NCBI GenBank assembly: GCA_916613615.1
Contig: OU744730.1
Location: 3,999,582 to 4,063,581 of the forward strand
Origin: Steromphala cineraria
Lineage: Eukaryota > Mollusca > Gastropoda > Trochida > Trochidae
Reading direction: 5' to 3'
DNA length: 64,000 nt
A program made the position numbers and the translations under genes. This document shows, piece after piece, positions 38,230-50,204 of this stretch. The notes under the pieces were generated by a model. The model was given only the letters and a program-made list of their open reading frames with translations, was not told the DNA's origin and searched no databases. The number at the start of each line of letters is the position of its first letter. Within the stretch, counting starts at the first letter, position 1.

Positions 38230-38720
38230 AAACAATGCTTACATCCTTCAAATATTATGGTTGTGCAACAGCACTTACATCCTACAAATATTGTGACTGT
38301 GCAACAACGCTCACATCCTTCAAGTATTGTGGTTATGCAACAACACTTTCATTCTGCAAATATTAAGGTTGTGCAACAGCGCTTACATCCTACAAATATT
38401 GTGGTAATGCAACAACGTTTATATCCTTACAATATTGTGGTTGTGCAACAATACCTATACCCTACAAATATTGTGGTTGTGAAACAATACTTACCTCCTA
38501 CAATTATTGTGGTTGTGAAACAATACTTACCTCCTACAATTATTGTGGTTGTTCAACAATGATTACATCCTACAAATATTGTGGTTGTGAAACAACGCTT
38601 ACTTCCTACAAGTTCAGTGATTACATTGTACGATTATTCTACTTGTACAACGGCGGTTACATCGTTCAAGTATTGTGCTTGAAAAACAACGGTTACATTG
38701 TACAAATGTTGTACTTCAAC
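38230..38720. repeat. 36-bp minisatellite, unit A
   Basis: Diverged 36-bp units of the type CAAATATTGTGGTTGTGCAA followed by CAACGCTTACATCCTA, directly downstream of the propeller exon. As 36 is a multiple of three, one frame stays open and reads as 12-residue repeats (VVVQQYLPPTNI type), which gives open frames without any sign of a real start or domain. Confidence 0.85.
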
Positions 38721-38914
38721 AACAGTGGTTAGATCGTGCAAATATTGTACTTTGACAACGGTGCTTACACCCTACACGAAATATTGTGGTTTTAAAACGG
38801 CGGTTACATCGTACAATTATTTTTCCTGTATACAAGCAGATACATCGTCGTGTTGAAGTCAGAATAGGAAACCATGTGTAGTATAACAGTGAATATGACA
38901 TTCATCTCCTCCTT

Positions 38915-38920
38915 AATAAA
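38915..38920 (+). terminator. Candidate poly(A) signal, unit A
   Basis: AATAAAG about 960 bases after the propeller exon stop. The same AATAAAGAACAGTGCTTCAG context is kept in unit B at about 47443 and in unit C at about 54245. A terminal exon in any unit could therefore be polyadenylated within that unit. Confidence 0.4.
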
Positions 38921-39354
38921 GAACAGTGCTTCAGAATATCTTTCTCTACAGCTGGTGAATTGTTGCTAATCTTGTAAACGTAGCGGAAAAAACATCATGT
39001 TATTAGACCTTCGCTTAAGTTCGACTTATTTCTGCTGAAACCTATGAATTAACGAGGAAATAAAGAACAAAATCATGTGCCTATCATATACTTATATTCG
39101 ACCACATGTCAAAGTTTGAGTCATTTTTATATCAAGTCTAAATATGAACCCCTGACAAATTAAACCTAAGGATCGCATATTAAAAACTTTCTACTGAAAA
39201 GTTTCCGATTAAAACATTTCAATAAATGGAATTCTATCAAAGGAACATATTAACAGTAAAACAGTCTTTTGTTCGACTACTGTAAGTAGACTCTTGTCCC
39301 TTCTTCTTGTATTGGAAGAAGACTCCTTGTGCAGTTTGTAAATCAGTTCAGGAA

Positions 39355-42300
39355 TTAGCCAATCTCTTCGATCCCTATTTGTGCTTCTTTGTGAGATGAC
39401 ATCATAGTTTTTTTCGTAACCCGATTTCCGGATTCTCCCGTCATGCCCTGTTCCGGTCCTGCAGGTTTAGGCAACTTCCGACAGAAGATGGTCCTAAACC
39501 GTACCCGCACCGAGGTGATCTTCAACGCGTAGATGATGGGGTTAACGAGTGAGTTTAGAAAGGAGAGAGATCCAATATACACGAGTAGTGTTCCTTTCTG
39601 TATTATTGTGTAGTTTGACAGCCTGTCGTCAAACTCCAGCATAAGCAGAACTCCTGAAATAAAAAAGATTTAAAATAATATTTGATATAAAGGAGATAAA
39701 GACATTTTATAATAGACTCGTCACATATTATAAAAACAGTCGAAATGTTTATCCATAGTTTAATGAAGATGGAAAAACCACACTTTGACGGCATGTCAGG
39801 ACAGCAGTGTCCTTACGCAGCAAATCGTCTCAATATAGGAAATGCGTTTTACTGACGTGATAACAATTTTTTTAAAATAATATAAAAGCCTTCAATGGAT
39901 CAACTGGTTAAGGGGAGTTGCGTGATGTTTGGAACAAATACGCAATGGCACAAGAAATTGGTAATTTTGCGACACAATAAGTGTCACTTCATTTCTTCAG
40001 AATTCCTCTACACTAAGGTATGACTTATCTTATATCTTAGATAAATAGGGTATTGGGGGATCTACGACGAAACAAATACGTTAATGTAGCCGGAAGGTAG
40101 GGGAGAACGGGGTAAATTCGGCCTGTTTTCGTTTGTGAACTCGTCAAAGGGAAACCACTTTACCAATTGGTATAAATATCCGCATGATGATTGATTAAGC
40201 ATGTGGCTATCTCATGAAAACGCCAAACTCCTATTTTAAGTAAATATGTGGCATTTGGAAGGTATTTTAGTGAATTCATCTGGGTGGCCGAACGTACCCC
40301 GCTCTGGGGCATGTTCGGCCAGAGGCTGGGGAAGGTAGGTTCGGCCTTAAATGAGAATAAAAGAAAAGATGTTAAGATAGTTTAATAATCACATCTGAAA
40401 ATATGAAGAAACCAAATCAATATCAGAACAATGTCAGATCACCAAAATAATATCGATATCAGTTCATAATTAGTTCTATATCAGAACAACTTCAAAACAA
40501 AGTTTTGCAAGAAAATACATGAAATTCAAATCAACACAAGATCAGTAAGAAAACACAAGATAAATATCAAATCTCAATCAAAACAAAATCAAAACAAAAT
40601 CATTTCATTCGGAAAACAAAATAAGATAATATCTGAAAGACAACAAATAAATCCCAAGATGTAGACTAGAAGAGTTGATTCATTTGTCAGTCAATGTCCT
40701 TGTCGCTGTTACAATTATGGCATATGTATACGGGGGCCAAAACAGACACATCAAGTGGCTGTAGACGATGAGAACAGTGGGGTGGAAAGGACAGCATGAC
40801 AACGCCGTTCTCCTTTGCATACTCGATTACATCTAACGAGAGGTGCAAATCATGGTTGTCAAGAAGCAACAAAATGGGCTTTTCTTTGGATGGTCTCACG
40901 TGATGAACAAAGTGCTTCATGAACTTGAGAAAGCTTTCAGCAGTCATCCAACCTGATGGGTGTGCTGCTGCACGAGTACCATTGATAAAGTGTTCTTTGA
41001 AGTTGACACGAGGATATATCAATATAACAACCTGTCCTGCGGCAGATACAGCGGCAATCAGTGTAACCAACTGACCACGTTCAGCGGAAGTTAAAGATCC
41101 AACTTGTTTAGCTCCGGTTGTTGCTATCACTTTGTCTGGCTTCACAACTGTTGTGATGCCAGTTTCATCGACATTCCATATGTCTGCACCATCAAACTGA
41201 AATCGGTCCATTACTTGGTTCAATTTGTTGAAGAACGCTGCAACGTTTGCTTGGATGAAAGCTGTACTTCTTCCAATGCTGGTTGCTTCTGGAGTTCTCA
41301 AAGACAACGATGGATGGCGTTTCAGAAATGCTTCAAACCAATCAGCTCCAGCAATTCGTTTGTCTGTCCACGACTGTGGCATCTTTATGCCAGTAATCTG
41401 ACATCCCTTGTTGTAAGGCCGAAATAAATTTCTGCAGCATGCTGAATGTATGACACAAGCTGGGTTTCTTGCTCATCACTGAACACCTTTTTATGATTGG
41501 AGTATCAAACAAGAGAAAATCGAAATTTGAGGCCTTCATCTTTTGGATATAACCCTGAAGTGTTGACCTGGCCAAATTGAATTTCTCAGCGGTCTTTCTG
41601 GAACCATCACTGCTGTTCTTGTAATGCTCAAGGGCTTCTTGAATGACACCAGGACCGATACGTTTAGATCGATTTGTTTTGTTTATATAATTTCGCACTA
41701 TACTTTGGGATATCTGCAACACCAATAGGAAATAATGTTATAAATGAGTCATGTTTGTTAAACTTACAATGAAGAGTTGGCAGTTAAGGTATGAGGCAAA
41801 AACAAAAGCAGAACTTAAGTTAAGTTAACACTACTTCCGCTATAATCAATGACTTTTTCTGATAGGTGTGTTTGGGGTACGTTCGGCCCCGGCCGAACTT
41901 GCCCCATTTCAAGAGGCCGAACGTACCCCAAACACACCTATCAGAAAAAGTCATTGATTATAGCGGAAGTAGTGTTCCGAGAAGACTGACTTTAACATTG
42001 ACAGATGCAAAAGGTTCAACATCATAGTTAGGTTTACGAAAAGGATTTAAATTAGCTGAATAGCCTTATGAAACTTAAATGTCAGGAGATACCAAAACAA
42101 TACTCACCACCCACAGAATTGGTTATGATGCTCCCAGGTCTTTGCCTTCGAACGTGACGTTCGCATAAGATTATGGGCTCCTCTGTGGTGATCAGTGACA
42201 AATTCAAGGTGTAAAAAATTTGGAATTTTAAAAACGAAATGGGTAATCACAAGTAGACGAACGTGCCCCGAGGCCGAACCTACCCCGTTCTCCGCTACTT

Positions 42301-43186
42301 TCATTTCCTGAAGAAATCCATAACAGAAATGCTTGATATGTATTAGGGTATTGGCGAAAGTACGCGGAAAAAAATACGCTATTGTAGCAGAATGGGTAAC
42401 GTTATTACCTGAAGGAATCCATGCAATAAAGTAAAGTCCTACAATCAGACAGACGGTCTTGGTGTACTTCAATGAGTGTCTGTCCCGCGTTCTCTTGTCC
42501 TTGTGCTGTTCCTGTACAGCTATCACCTTGGCATGTCGTCTAGCTATCTTGAATATGTGTACGTACAGAACTATCATCAACACAAGCGGGCAGAAGAACA
42601 AAGACACCAGCAACTTCAGGTACGGGTGATTAAACACCACGAAATATCCACACACTGGTTCGTTTGGTTCTGTTACAGGCGCTTGTGGTTTGTTCCATCC
42701 CATTAAGGGCACATATCCAAATAGAAAAAACACTATCCAGATTGTTACAGATATACCAATCACAGACGCTCTGTTGAAGACCTTGGAGTAATGGTAAGGT
42801 TTCACAATTTTAAGGTACCGGTCAAATGTCAAGGCCAACATGTGAAACACTGATGTCAAGCCTAAGAGGTTGAAAAGTCCAAATCTAAACATACACTCGT
42901 ATCGGTTCTGAAAGTTGGAGAGGAGATATATGGCATTGTATAGCAGAAATACCCCGCTCAAGGCGTCAGTTATGGATAAACTACTTACAAATATATCTGT
43001 AGGTTCTTCTGAAGAAGATTTCCTAACCAACGTATCAAACACAAGCAGGTTTAGGTAAATTATCCAAAATGCGAGAAAGATGATGAAAAGACCGACACTG
43101 AGATAGAATCCAGTAACAGCATAATTGTTTAAAGCAAAATATACAACTCCTGAGGAATCAACAACCCCGGGCCTACTCGTATTCAT
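39355..43186 (-). CDS. Class A (rhodopsin-like) GPCR, copy A
   Basis: Seven-transmembrane receptor in the plasma membrane, about 358 residues. Exon 1 is 43186-42409 and exon 2 is 39653-39355, joined CTTCAG|GTAATA...TTTCAG|GAGTTC in phase 1 in the middle of TM6. Landmarks: Asn in TM1 (WIIYLNLLVF), Asp in TM2 (SITDALSG), Cys then DRY in TM3 (ECMFRFG...TFDRYLKIVKP), Trp in TM4 followed by PLMGWN, Cys in ECL2, Pro in TM5 (FFCPLVLM), AWIP in place of CWxP in TM6, and NPIIY in TM7. The short N-terminus has one N-glycosylation site (N2). The GWN after TM4 and general build recall the adenosine/melanocortin/S1P/LPA (MECA) branch, but the ligand is unknown. The 2.75-kb intron holds a broken pogo-like transposon. 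All three copies have AG one base before the ATG, so a non-coding first exon further upstream is possible. Confidence 0.88.
40687..41725 (-). pseudogene. Frameshifted pogo-like transposase
   Basis: The N-terminal frame (41725 downward) encodes a psq-type helix-turn-helix (GSRKTAEKFNLARSTLQGYI). The reading frame then shifts around 41500 in a run of A and is lost again near 41390. The C-terminal frame (41382-40687) carries the catalytic core with WNVDETG, LLLDNHD and LQPLDVSV, the three-aspartate pattern of pogo/Tigger transposases. With two frame breaks the copy is not expected to make an active enzyme. A second overlapping frame on the plus strand (41104-41427) is a shadow. Confidence 0.85.
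41827..41976. repeat. Perfect 62-nt-arm palindrome in the transposon
   Basis: Arms 41827-41888 and 41915-41976 are exact reverse complements (AACACTACTTCCGCTATAAT at the outer end, GGGGTACGTTCGGCC at the inner end) around a 26-nt spacer that holds another GGCCGAAC site. It lies in the 5' region of the transposase. It may be a nested fold-back element or an inverted duplication of the transposon's own regulatory end. Confidence 0.92.
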
Positions 43187-43770
43187 GCTGAGTCAAGGAG
43201 CTCTATATCTATCACTGAAGTTACACTTTAAAGGCTGAAACCTCTGATATGCGATCAATGCTTGAGGAACCAACTACCCCATTCGTGTTTATCATGCGTT
43301 CAGTATTTCTGTATCGATCACAGGGGTTACAATAGTGATGCTGACAACTCTGATATCTCATCGATTCCTGAGGAACCCACTCCTGTTTATGATGCGTCCA
43401 CTTACTATGTACCTATCACAGGGGTGATAGTGAAGCTGAAAACTTTGGTATCTAATCAATGCCTGAGAAATCCACAATCCCATTCGTGTTCATTATGCGT
43501 CTCTGTATCTTTCACTTGAGTTGCAATAGTGAAACTCAAAACTCTGGTTTCTAGTCAATGCACGAGGAAGCCACAACCACACTCTTGTTTATGATGCGTC
43601 CACTTTCTCTGTATCTATCACAGGAGTTATAATAGCGAAGATGAAAACTATGGTTTATAATCAAAGCAAGAGGAATCCACTACCATTCTTGTGTTCACGC
43701 TTATGCGTCCACTATCTCTATTTATATCACTGAAGTTACAATAGAAGCTGAAAACTCAATGCCACAACCA
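43187..43770. repeat. About 100-bp repeats upstream of GPCR copy A
   Basis: Five to six diverged direct repeats containing TCTGGTATCTAATCAATGC, TGAGGAATCCACAACCCCA, TTTATGATGCGTCCACT and TCTGTATCTATCACAGGAGT. They begin immediately upstream of the receptor ATG, so they overlap any promoter or leader. Confidence 0.75.
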
Positions 43771-44749
43771 ATACCTCTCGTCAGAATTGATAAGTGATTG
43801 CTTTTTCACTTCCTAAAGCCTTAATTCGCATTATCAGAATTCCTCATTTGAAATCACAATCACGTTGTTCAGAAGTTATACAAATACGAATTCAACATTA
43901 ATAGGTTTACATAGGGCTTGTAAACTGTGAAATAATTGGTAATGGCAAACACTTCATAACAATAAAACCCAAATGTTCCTCCAGCTCTTCCAGTATTGAT
44001 GCTATTAGGATGATCACCAGTGTAAACAAGGATCAGCAAAGTACTTACAGCATGACAATGTTCTGATTGTTTCTCTAAAGGTGTGATCGTGTATTTTAAA
44101 TCGTCATGGTCAACGAACTACATTTCTGAAACAGACTACCTAATAATTTTAGTCAACATAGAGTATACAATCAACAAACAAGGAGTACATCGCTATCCGT
44201 ACGATTTTCAGCTGTAACGAAGTTGTCCGGACAAACGAGGTTCAACTGTACTTTCTTAAATGTCAATTGATCAGGTTAATATGAATTTAGGATAAAGCCA
44301 AGCCAAACGAAATCATTCATTGATTTTTGAACAGCCACCAACAATGTGAAAGCTATATCCTATGGAGTTCCGGTCAGATCTCGTTTGTTTGAGGAAATGC
44401 TAAGAACAAACTGTTATTTTATCATTTTAAATAATATTGACTAATATTAGGTAAAGTCTTGTAATGGCGCCAAAAGGTTTTTCATACATGTAACGCCCAC
44501 GATTAATTTCACATTCATTGTTGTTAGTTTTTAACCAAATGTGAGCTCTGCTTTCTCAAGTTGTCATCCAATTAAGTTGCCAGTTAACTAAACAAACTTC
44601 CCACAAAAAGTACCATGATTTGCCTGTTCCTTTAATAGTGTAACCTTTGGCACTTCATTTAAGTTAAAGACGTATAGAGTTATGGGCCATGGTGCAATAA
44701 GTGGTATAAAATAACGACAGATTCCGCTTCTGATTGCAATTATGTCCGA

Positions 44750-45000
44750 ACAACTTCTAGTCGGACTCCGACTTCGGCTTCCAGCATGTCATACCAAGTA
44801 CTGGTCGAGCTCCGACTTAAGCTTCCAGCATGTCATACAAAGCACTGGTCGAGTTCTAACTCTGGCTTCCAGCATGACATACCAAGCACTTATCGGCCTT
44901 TTGCTTCTAGTGTATCATACCAAGCATAGCTCGAATTCCGTCTCTGGTTTTCAGTATGTCATACCAAGCACAAGTCGGACTACAGCTCTGCTTTTAAGTA
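44750..45000. repeat. 44-bp repeat block, unit A (short)
   Basis: About three good units (ACTGGTCGAGCTC, then CTTCCAGCATGTCATACAAA) followed by about three diverged ones. This is probably close to the ancestral state of the large array in unit C. Confidence 0.8.
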
Positions 45001-45784
45001 TGTCATTATGACTACCATTTGGACTCTGCGACTAACATACCACACTTAGCCTCTTGCTTTCAGTTTGTCTTTCAAAGCACTTGAAAAACTCCGCCTCTGC
45101 CTTTAAGTATAGCATTAAGACTATTCGGACTCCGCCTCCGGCTTCTAGTACATCATACCAATTCGGAATTGCTCTTGCAACGTCTTGGTGGCTTCAGTTG
45201 AAGGCTCCAAAAGGGCCATTGTATCTGCTGATACCATTTTGATGCTGTACCTCCATACTCACTGTCGTGTTTTAGCCACCTGTTGCACAAGTATATTGAC
45301 CTATGTCTATGACTAGACAGGAACCTATCCTTGGGTGCCCTATTATCTTTAACATTGACGTTGGCAGTGCAAAATTCTAAGAATGATTCCGTTCGCGTTG
45401 GCTCTATAACCTCAAACAGTTGGTCATTGCATTTATCACATGAGGATAATTGCGTATAATACAGCGTTAAACTTCAACACAACTTTGACATTGCCAAATT
45501 TTAGCCAGAGCTGATATCAAATATACCCAAGTAGTTTCACAGTTAGACAATCGTTGGATTTTGGACCCCGAAGAGACGGAAGAGCCTCTATTGAGATGGT
45601 CACTTGACCTTTCGAAATTGGCGCATATTGACTTATCATTAAAGAATTGTTTATTCTTAAACCTCTTACTACTTTTGTTTTAAGGGTATAACACTGGTTG
45701 CCTTCAAAATGCTCTCTTAACTTGACAATAATAAAACTGTATAACGAGACTCATTGTGAAAACGATCTTTTCATCTCTCTACAG

Positions 45785-46475
45785 ATGTATCAAGTCCTTC
45801 TACAAGAAAGGCAAGAAGCACAAAGAAGACCTTGTATACACAGGAGGATCTCCCTTTGGCATTGCAAGTGTAGACCAGTATGTGTTTGTGACAGACCCTG
45901 CCTTGAAGAAGATCTTTCAGTTAGAGGTGTACCCATACATGTACCTCCAAATAATCGCCACCATATCAACCGAGAAGATGTACTGTGGTATAGCCGCACT
46001 TGGTGACTCTAGTCTGGTGGTCAGCGGGTATGAGTTGTCAAAATCCTGGGCATCTTACTGGACAGTGGACATCATGGACACCAACGGCAACATCGAGAGG
46101 TCAATCAGGGACAGAGTGCTACAAAGCCCAGAATACATCTGTGCATTGAAAACCGGAAGTATCGTGGCTGCTGATAAAGACTCGAGATCTCTCGTTTACC
46201 TCTCGCCGGAAGGAGATGAATACGTGACTATAACGCCCGGGGGAAGCAGTGTTTATCGTCTGCCTCAAGGCATGGCTGTGGCGCGGACGGGCGAGGTGCT
46301 TTTTGTCGATACTGCTTCTAACAGAGTGATAGAGATGACCGACACCGGAGCTTTCATCCGGGACATTTTGACGTCAGAAGATGGAATAGAAAGACCACGT
46401 GGTATATGCACGGATCAGGATGGTCACATATATGTAACTTGCGGAGACTCTGTGCGAGTCCACAAATATAAGTAA
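45785..46475 (+). CDS. Orphan NHL-propeller terminal exon, unit B
   Basis: Follows an intact acceptor (CTCTCTACAG|ATG) in the same phase as the terminal exon at 37271 and is open for 229 codons to its own stop. It differs from unit A by two extra residues (Met-Tyr after the VYPY turn) and a few substitutions (for example E to L in GYELSK). There is no coiled-coil exon between unit A and this exon. It could be an alternative last exon for the exons at 33.56-36.64 kb, or a non-functional passenger. The absence of stops argues for recent origin or selection; the two cannot be separated by eye. The ATG inside the acceptor context is out of frame and irrelevant. Confidence 0.6.
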
Positions 46476-46754
46476 TTAAGAGGGATCTCCCTGGTTCTGC
46501 AGAAATCACTTGAAAGGGGACATGAGCACTTTAAAGAAACTTTATTTAAATTTAGAAAAAGAAATTACTTTTTGCCAGATTTATTATTTTAAGTTTGTCT
46601 GACATATCATGACTCAACCCGATTATCCAGATATTTAGGCACTCCTGCGGTATACATAGAAAAACCCAACTTTTGTTACTTTTACAACAGCGGTTACATC
46701 GTACAAGTATTTTGGTTTTACAACAACTGTAATACCTTTTACTATTGATCTTGT

Positions 46755-47245
46755 CAAACAATGCTTACATCCTTCAAATATTATGGTTGTGCAACAGCAC
46801 TTATATCCTACAAATATTGTGATTGTGCAACAACGCTCACATCCTTCAAATATTGTGGTTATGCAACAACACTTTCATTCTGCAAATATTAAGGTTGTGC
46901 AACAGCGCTTACATCCTACAAATATTGTGGTAATGCAACAACGTTTATATCCTTACAATATTGTGGTTGTGCAACAATACCTATACCCTACAAATATTGT
47001 GGTTGTGAAACAATACTTACCTCCTACAATTATTGTGGTTGTGAAACAATACTTACCTCCTACAATTATTGTGGTTGTTCAACAATGATTACATCCTACA
47101 AATATTGTGGTTGTGAAACAACGCTTACTTCCTACAAGTTCAGTGATTACATTGTACGATTATTCTACTTGTACAACGGCGGTAACATCGTTCAAGTATT
47201 GTGCTTGAAAAACAAAGGTTACATCGTACAAATGTTGTACTTCAA
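46755..47245. repeat. 36-bp minisatellite, unit B
   Basis: Same repeat as in unit A, nearly identical over its whole length, including the open 12-residue-periodic frame. Confidence 0.85.
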
Positions 47246-48173
47246 CAACAGTGGTTAGATCGTGCAAATATTGTACTTTGACAACGGTGCTTACACCCTA
47301 CACATAATATTGTGGTTTTAAAACAGCAGTTACATCGTACAATTATTTTTCCTGTATACAAGCAGATACATCGTCGTGTTGAAGTCAGAATAGAAAACCA
47401 TATGTAGTATAACAGTGAATATGACATTCATCTCCTTCTGAATAAAGAACAGTGCTTCAGAATTCGACAATATAGCTATAGCTGGTGATATTATTGCAAA
47501 CCTTGTAAACGTAGCGGAAGTATCATGTTATTAGACCTTCGCTTAAGTTAGTCTTATTTCTGCTAAAACCTATGAATTAACGAGGAAATAAAGAACAAAA
47601 TCAAGTGCATATCATATTCTTATATACATACACATGTTCATATTAGAACAAATTTGCCGAGTATCAGGAAAAACAGACAACAAGGAAAAAATACCAAATT
47701 TTCAGGGGGTTTCCTTATTCCAAAGTATCTATGTGAATAAATTTTTAATGTCATAATGTTAACGATTAGTTACCATTTTGTCAAAATGTTGCTAAAATTG
47801 TATGTGGTTTTAACTCCTCTTTTTCCAATAGGAACCGAATTGGTAAATAGGCATTATACTGCCCCGGTGTGTATGTAATCAATAATTTATTGCATTGTTA
47901 GATGTAGTTTTTATTTCGACCACATGTCAAAGTTTAAGTCATTTTTATATCAAGTCTAGATATGAACCCCCTAACAAATAAAACCTAAGAATCGCATATT
48001 AAAAACTTTCTACTGAAAAGATTCCGATTAAAACATTTCAATAAATGGAATTCTAACAAAGGAACATATTAACAGTAAAACAGTCTTTTGTTCGACTACT
48101 GTAAATAGACTCTTGTCCCTTCTTCTTGTATTGGAAGAAGACTCCTTGTGCAGTTGGTAAATCAGTTCAGGAA

Positions 48174-50188
48174 TTAGCCAATCTCTTCGATCCCTATTTG
48201 TGCTTCATTATGAGATGACATCATAGTTTTTTTCGTAACCCGATTTCCGGATTCTCCCGTCATGCCCTGTTCCGGTCCTGCAGGTTTAGGCAACTTCCGA
48301 CAGAAGATGGTCTTAAACCGTACCCGCACCGAGGTGATCTTCAAGGCGTAGATAATAGGGTTAACGAGTGAGTTTAGAAAGGAGAGAGATCCAACATACA
48401 CGAGTAGTGTCCCTTTCTGATTTGTGGTGTAGTTTGACAGTCTGTCGGCAAACTCTAGCATAAGCAGAACTCCTGAAATAACAAAGATTTTAGATAATAT
48501 TTGATAATATATACATTTTAAGATAGATAAGATAAGAGATATAAGACTAAGAGATAAATACATCTAGACTCAGTAAATATTATCAAAACAGTCGAAATGT
48601 TTATCCTTATTAAACATGTAAAAGTTCTGTTTATTGATGATATAAAAACAAAAACAAAACAGGTCTTGTGGTATGTCAGAACAGCGGTGTCCTTACGCAG
48701 TAAATATATATTCAAGAAATGCGTTTTACTGATATGATATCATATACTTTAACAGAATATAAAAAAGGGAGTTGAGTGGTGTTTGGGACAAATGCTCAGG
48801 GGCAAAAGAAACGGTACCATCGTAAAAACAATTCTTTGAGTGGTAATTTTCCGACTGAATATGGGTCACTTCATTTCTTCAATAGTACTCTACACAAAGT
48901 TATGACTATTAGAACAATATCTTTTCACTTTTTGAGAAAAATGCACTTGTGAAGAAATGATCGTTTTGAAACTTCCTACTCAACGAGATAGGATGATCAA
49001 AAATGTATTTTCGTTTCTTTTCTCGGGCCCTCTAGTAACGATGCATTAACAAATTGATTGTCATGATGGTTATGAATGATGATAACATACTATAACAACT
49101 TAATTTATACATGTCATTAAGGCTCTGCAGTGGATTAAACCCATCAACAGCGGCACTGCCCGGATGAAAGGATGTTTAGGTATGAGGGTATTGACGAAAC
49201 TCCGTGGAAGCAAATACACTAATGTAGCAGGATGGGTAAAGTTATCACCTGAAGGAATTCATGAGAGAAAAGCTTGACAGATAGGGTATGGAACAATCTA
49301 CTAGAAAACAAAAACGTTAATTTGGCAAGAAATGAAATGTTTGATAGGTATCAGGGTATTGACGAAAGTACGCGGAAACAAATACGCTATTGTAGCAGGA
49401 TGGGTTATGCTATTACCTGAAGGAATCCATGCAATAAAGTAAAGTCCTACAATCAGACAGACGGTCTTGGTGTACTTCAATGAGTGTCTGTCCCGCGTTC
49501 TCTTGTCCTTGTGCTGTTCCTGTACAGCTATCACCTTGGCATGTCGTCTAGCTATCTTGAATATGTGTACGTACAGAACTATCATCAACACAAGCGGGCA
49601 GAAGAACAAAGACACCAGCAACTTCAGGTACGGGTGATTAAACACGACAAAAATTCCACACACTGGTTCGTTGGGTTCTGTTACAGGCGCTTGTGGTTTG
49701 TTCCATCCCATTAAGGGCACATATCCAAATAGAAAAAAAACTATCCAGATCGTTACAGATATACCAATCACAGAGGCTCTGTTGAAGACCTTGGAGTAAT
49801 GGTAAGGTTTGACAATTTTAAGGTACCGGTCAAATGTCAAGGCCAACATGTGAAACACTGATGTCAAGCCTAAGAGGTTAAAAAGTCCAAATCTAAACAT
49901 ACACTCGTATCGGTTCTGAAAGTTGGAGAGGAGATATATGGCATTGTATAGCAGAAATACCCCGCTCAAGGCGTCAGTTATGGATAAACTACTTACAAAT
50001 ATATCTGTAGGTTCTTCTGAAGAAGTTTTCCTAACCAACGTATCAAACACAAGCAGGTTTAGATATATTATCCAAAATGCAAGAAAGATGATGAAAAGAC
50101 CGACACTGAGATAGAATCCAGTTACAGGATAATTGTTTAAAGCCCAATATACAAATCCTGAGGATTCCACAACCCCACTAGTATTCAT
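48174..50188 (-). CDS. Class A GPCR, copy B
   Basis: About 356 residues from exon 1 (50188-49417) and exon 2 (48472-48174), with the same phase-1 splice as copy A. It is two residues shorter at the N-terminus (MNTSGVVESS), has Phe-Val-Tyr-Trp-Ala after it where A has Val-Val-Tyr-Phe-Ala, and Ile for Tyr in ECL2 (VCGIFVV). All class A landmarks are intact: DRY, TM4 Trp with GWN, AWIP and NPIIY. The intron is about 944 bp and contains a partial duplicate of the exon 1/intron junction at about 49190-49275. Ligand unknown. Confidence 0.88.
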
Positions 50189-50204
50189 GCTGATGTGTCA
50201 ATGA

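Larger units (their letters stand above)
40100..42295 (-). mobile_element. Pogo/Tigger-like DNA transposon, broken
   Basis: About 2.2 kb bounded by TA dinucleotides (40098-40099 and 42296-42297). The inverted ends are G(G/C)GGAGAACGGGGTA, then TTCGGCC. Subterminal copies of GGGGTACGTTCGGCC (about 40110, 40280-40335, 41875-41930, 42255-42285) look like transposase binding sites. It sits in the intron of GPCR copy A; units B and C lack it, so it arrived after, or was lost from, the other units. Confidence 0.85.
37249..45762. repeat. Segmental duplication unit A
   Basis: First unit of the array, 8514 bp. Order: propeller exon (plus), 36-bp minisatellite, GPCR gene (minus), about 100-bp repeats, conserved non-coding block, 44-bp repeats, conserved non-coding block. 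Homology with the other units starts at CGATCTTTTCATCTCT, 22 bp upstream of the exon; sequence before that belongs to the single-copy gene. It is longer than unit B mainly because of the 2.2-kb transposon in the GPCR intron, and it lacks about 250 bp that B and C hold downstream of the GPCR. The gene-free parts (43770-44740 and 45000-45762) hold nothing recognisable beyond their similarity to the other units. Confidence 0.9.

Noticed and set aside
38257..38562. Repeat protein of 12-residue units as a real gene (also 46783-47088 and 53694-53891)
   Set aside because: Minisatellite with a period divisible by three; no start context, domain or splice support. Kept as a low-interest finding only because the frame survives in two copies.
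42104..42408. Extension of GPCR exon 1 into a longer open frame
   Set aside because: The frame runs past the donor CTTCAG|GTAATA into the intron and transposon end. The spliced form restores TM6-TM7 and NPIIY.
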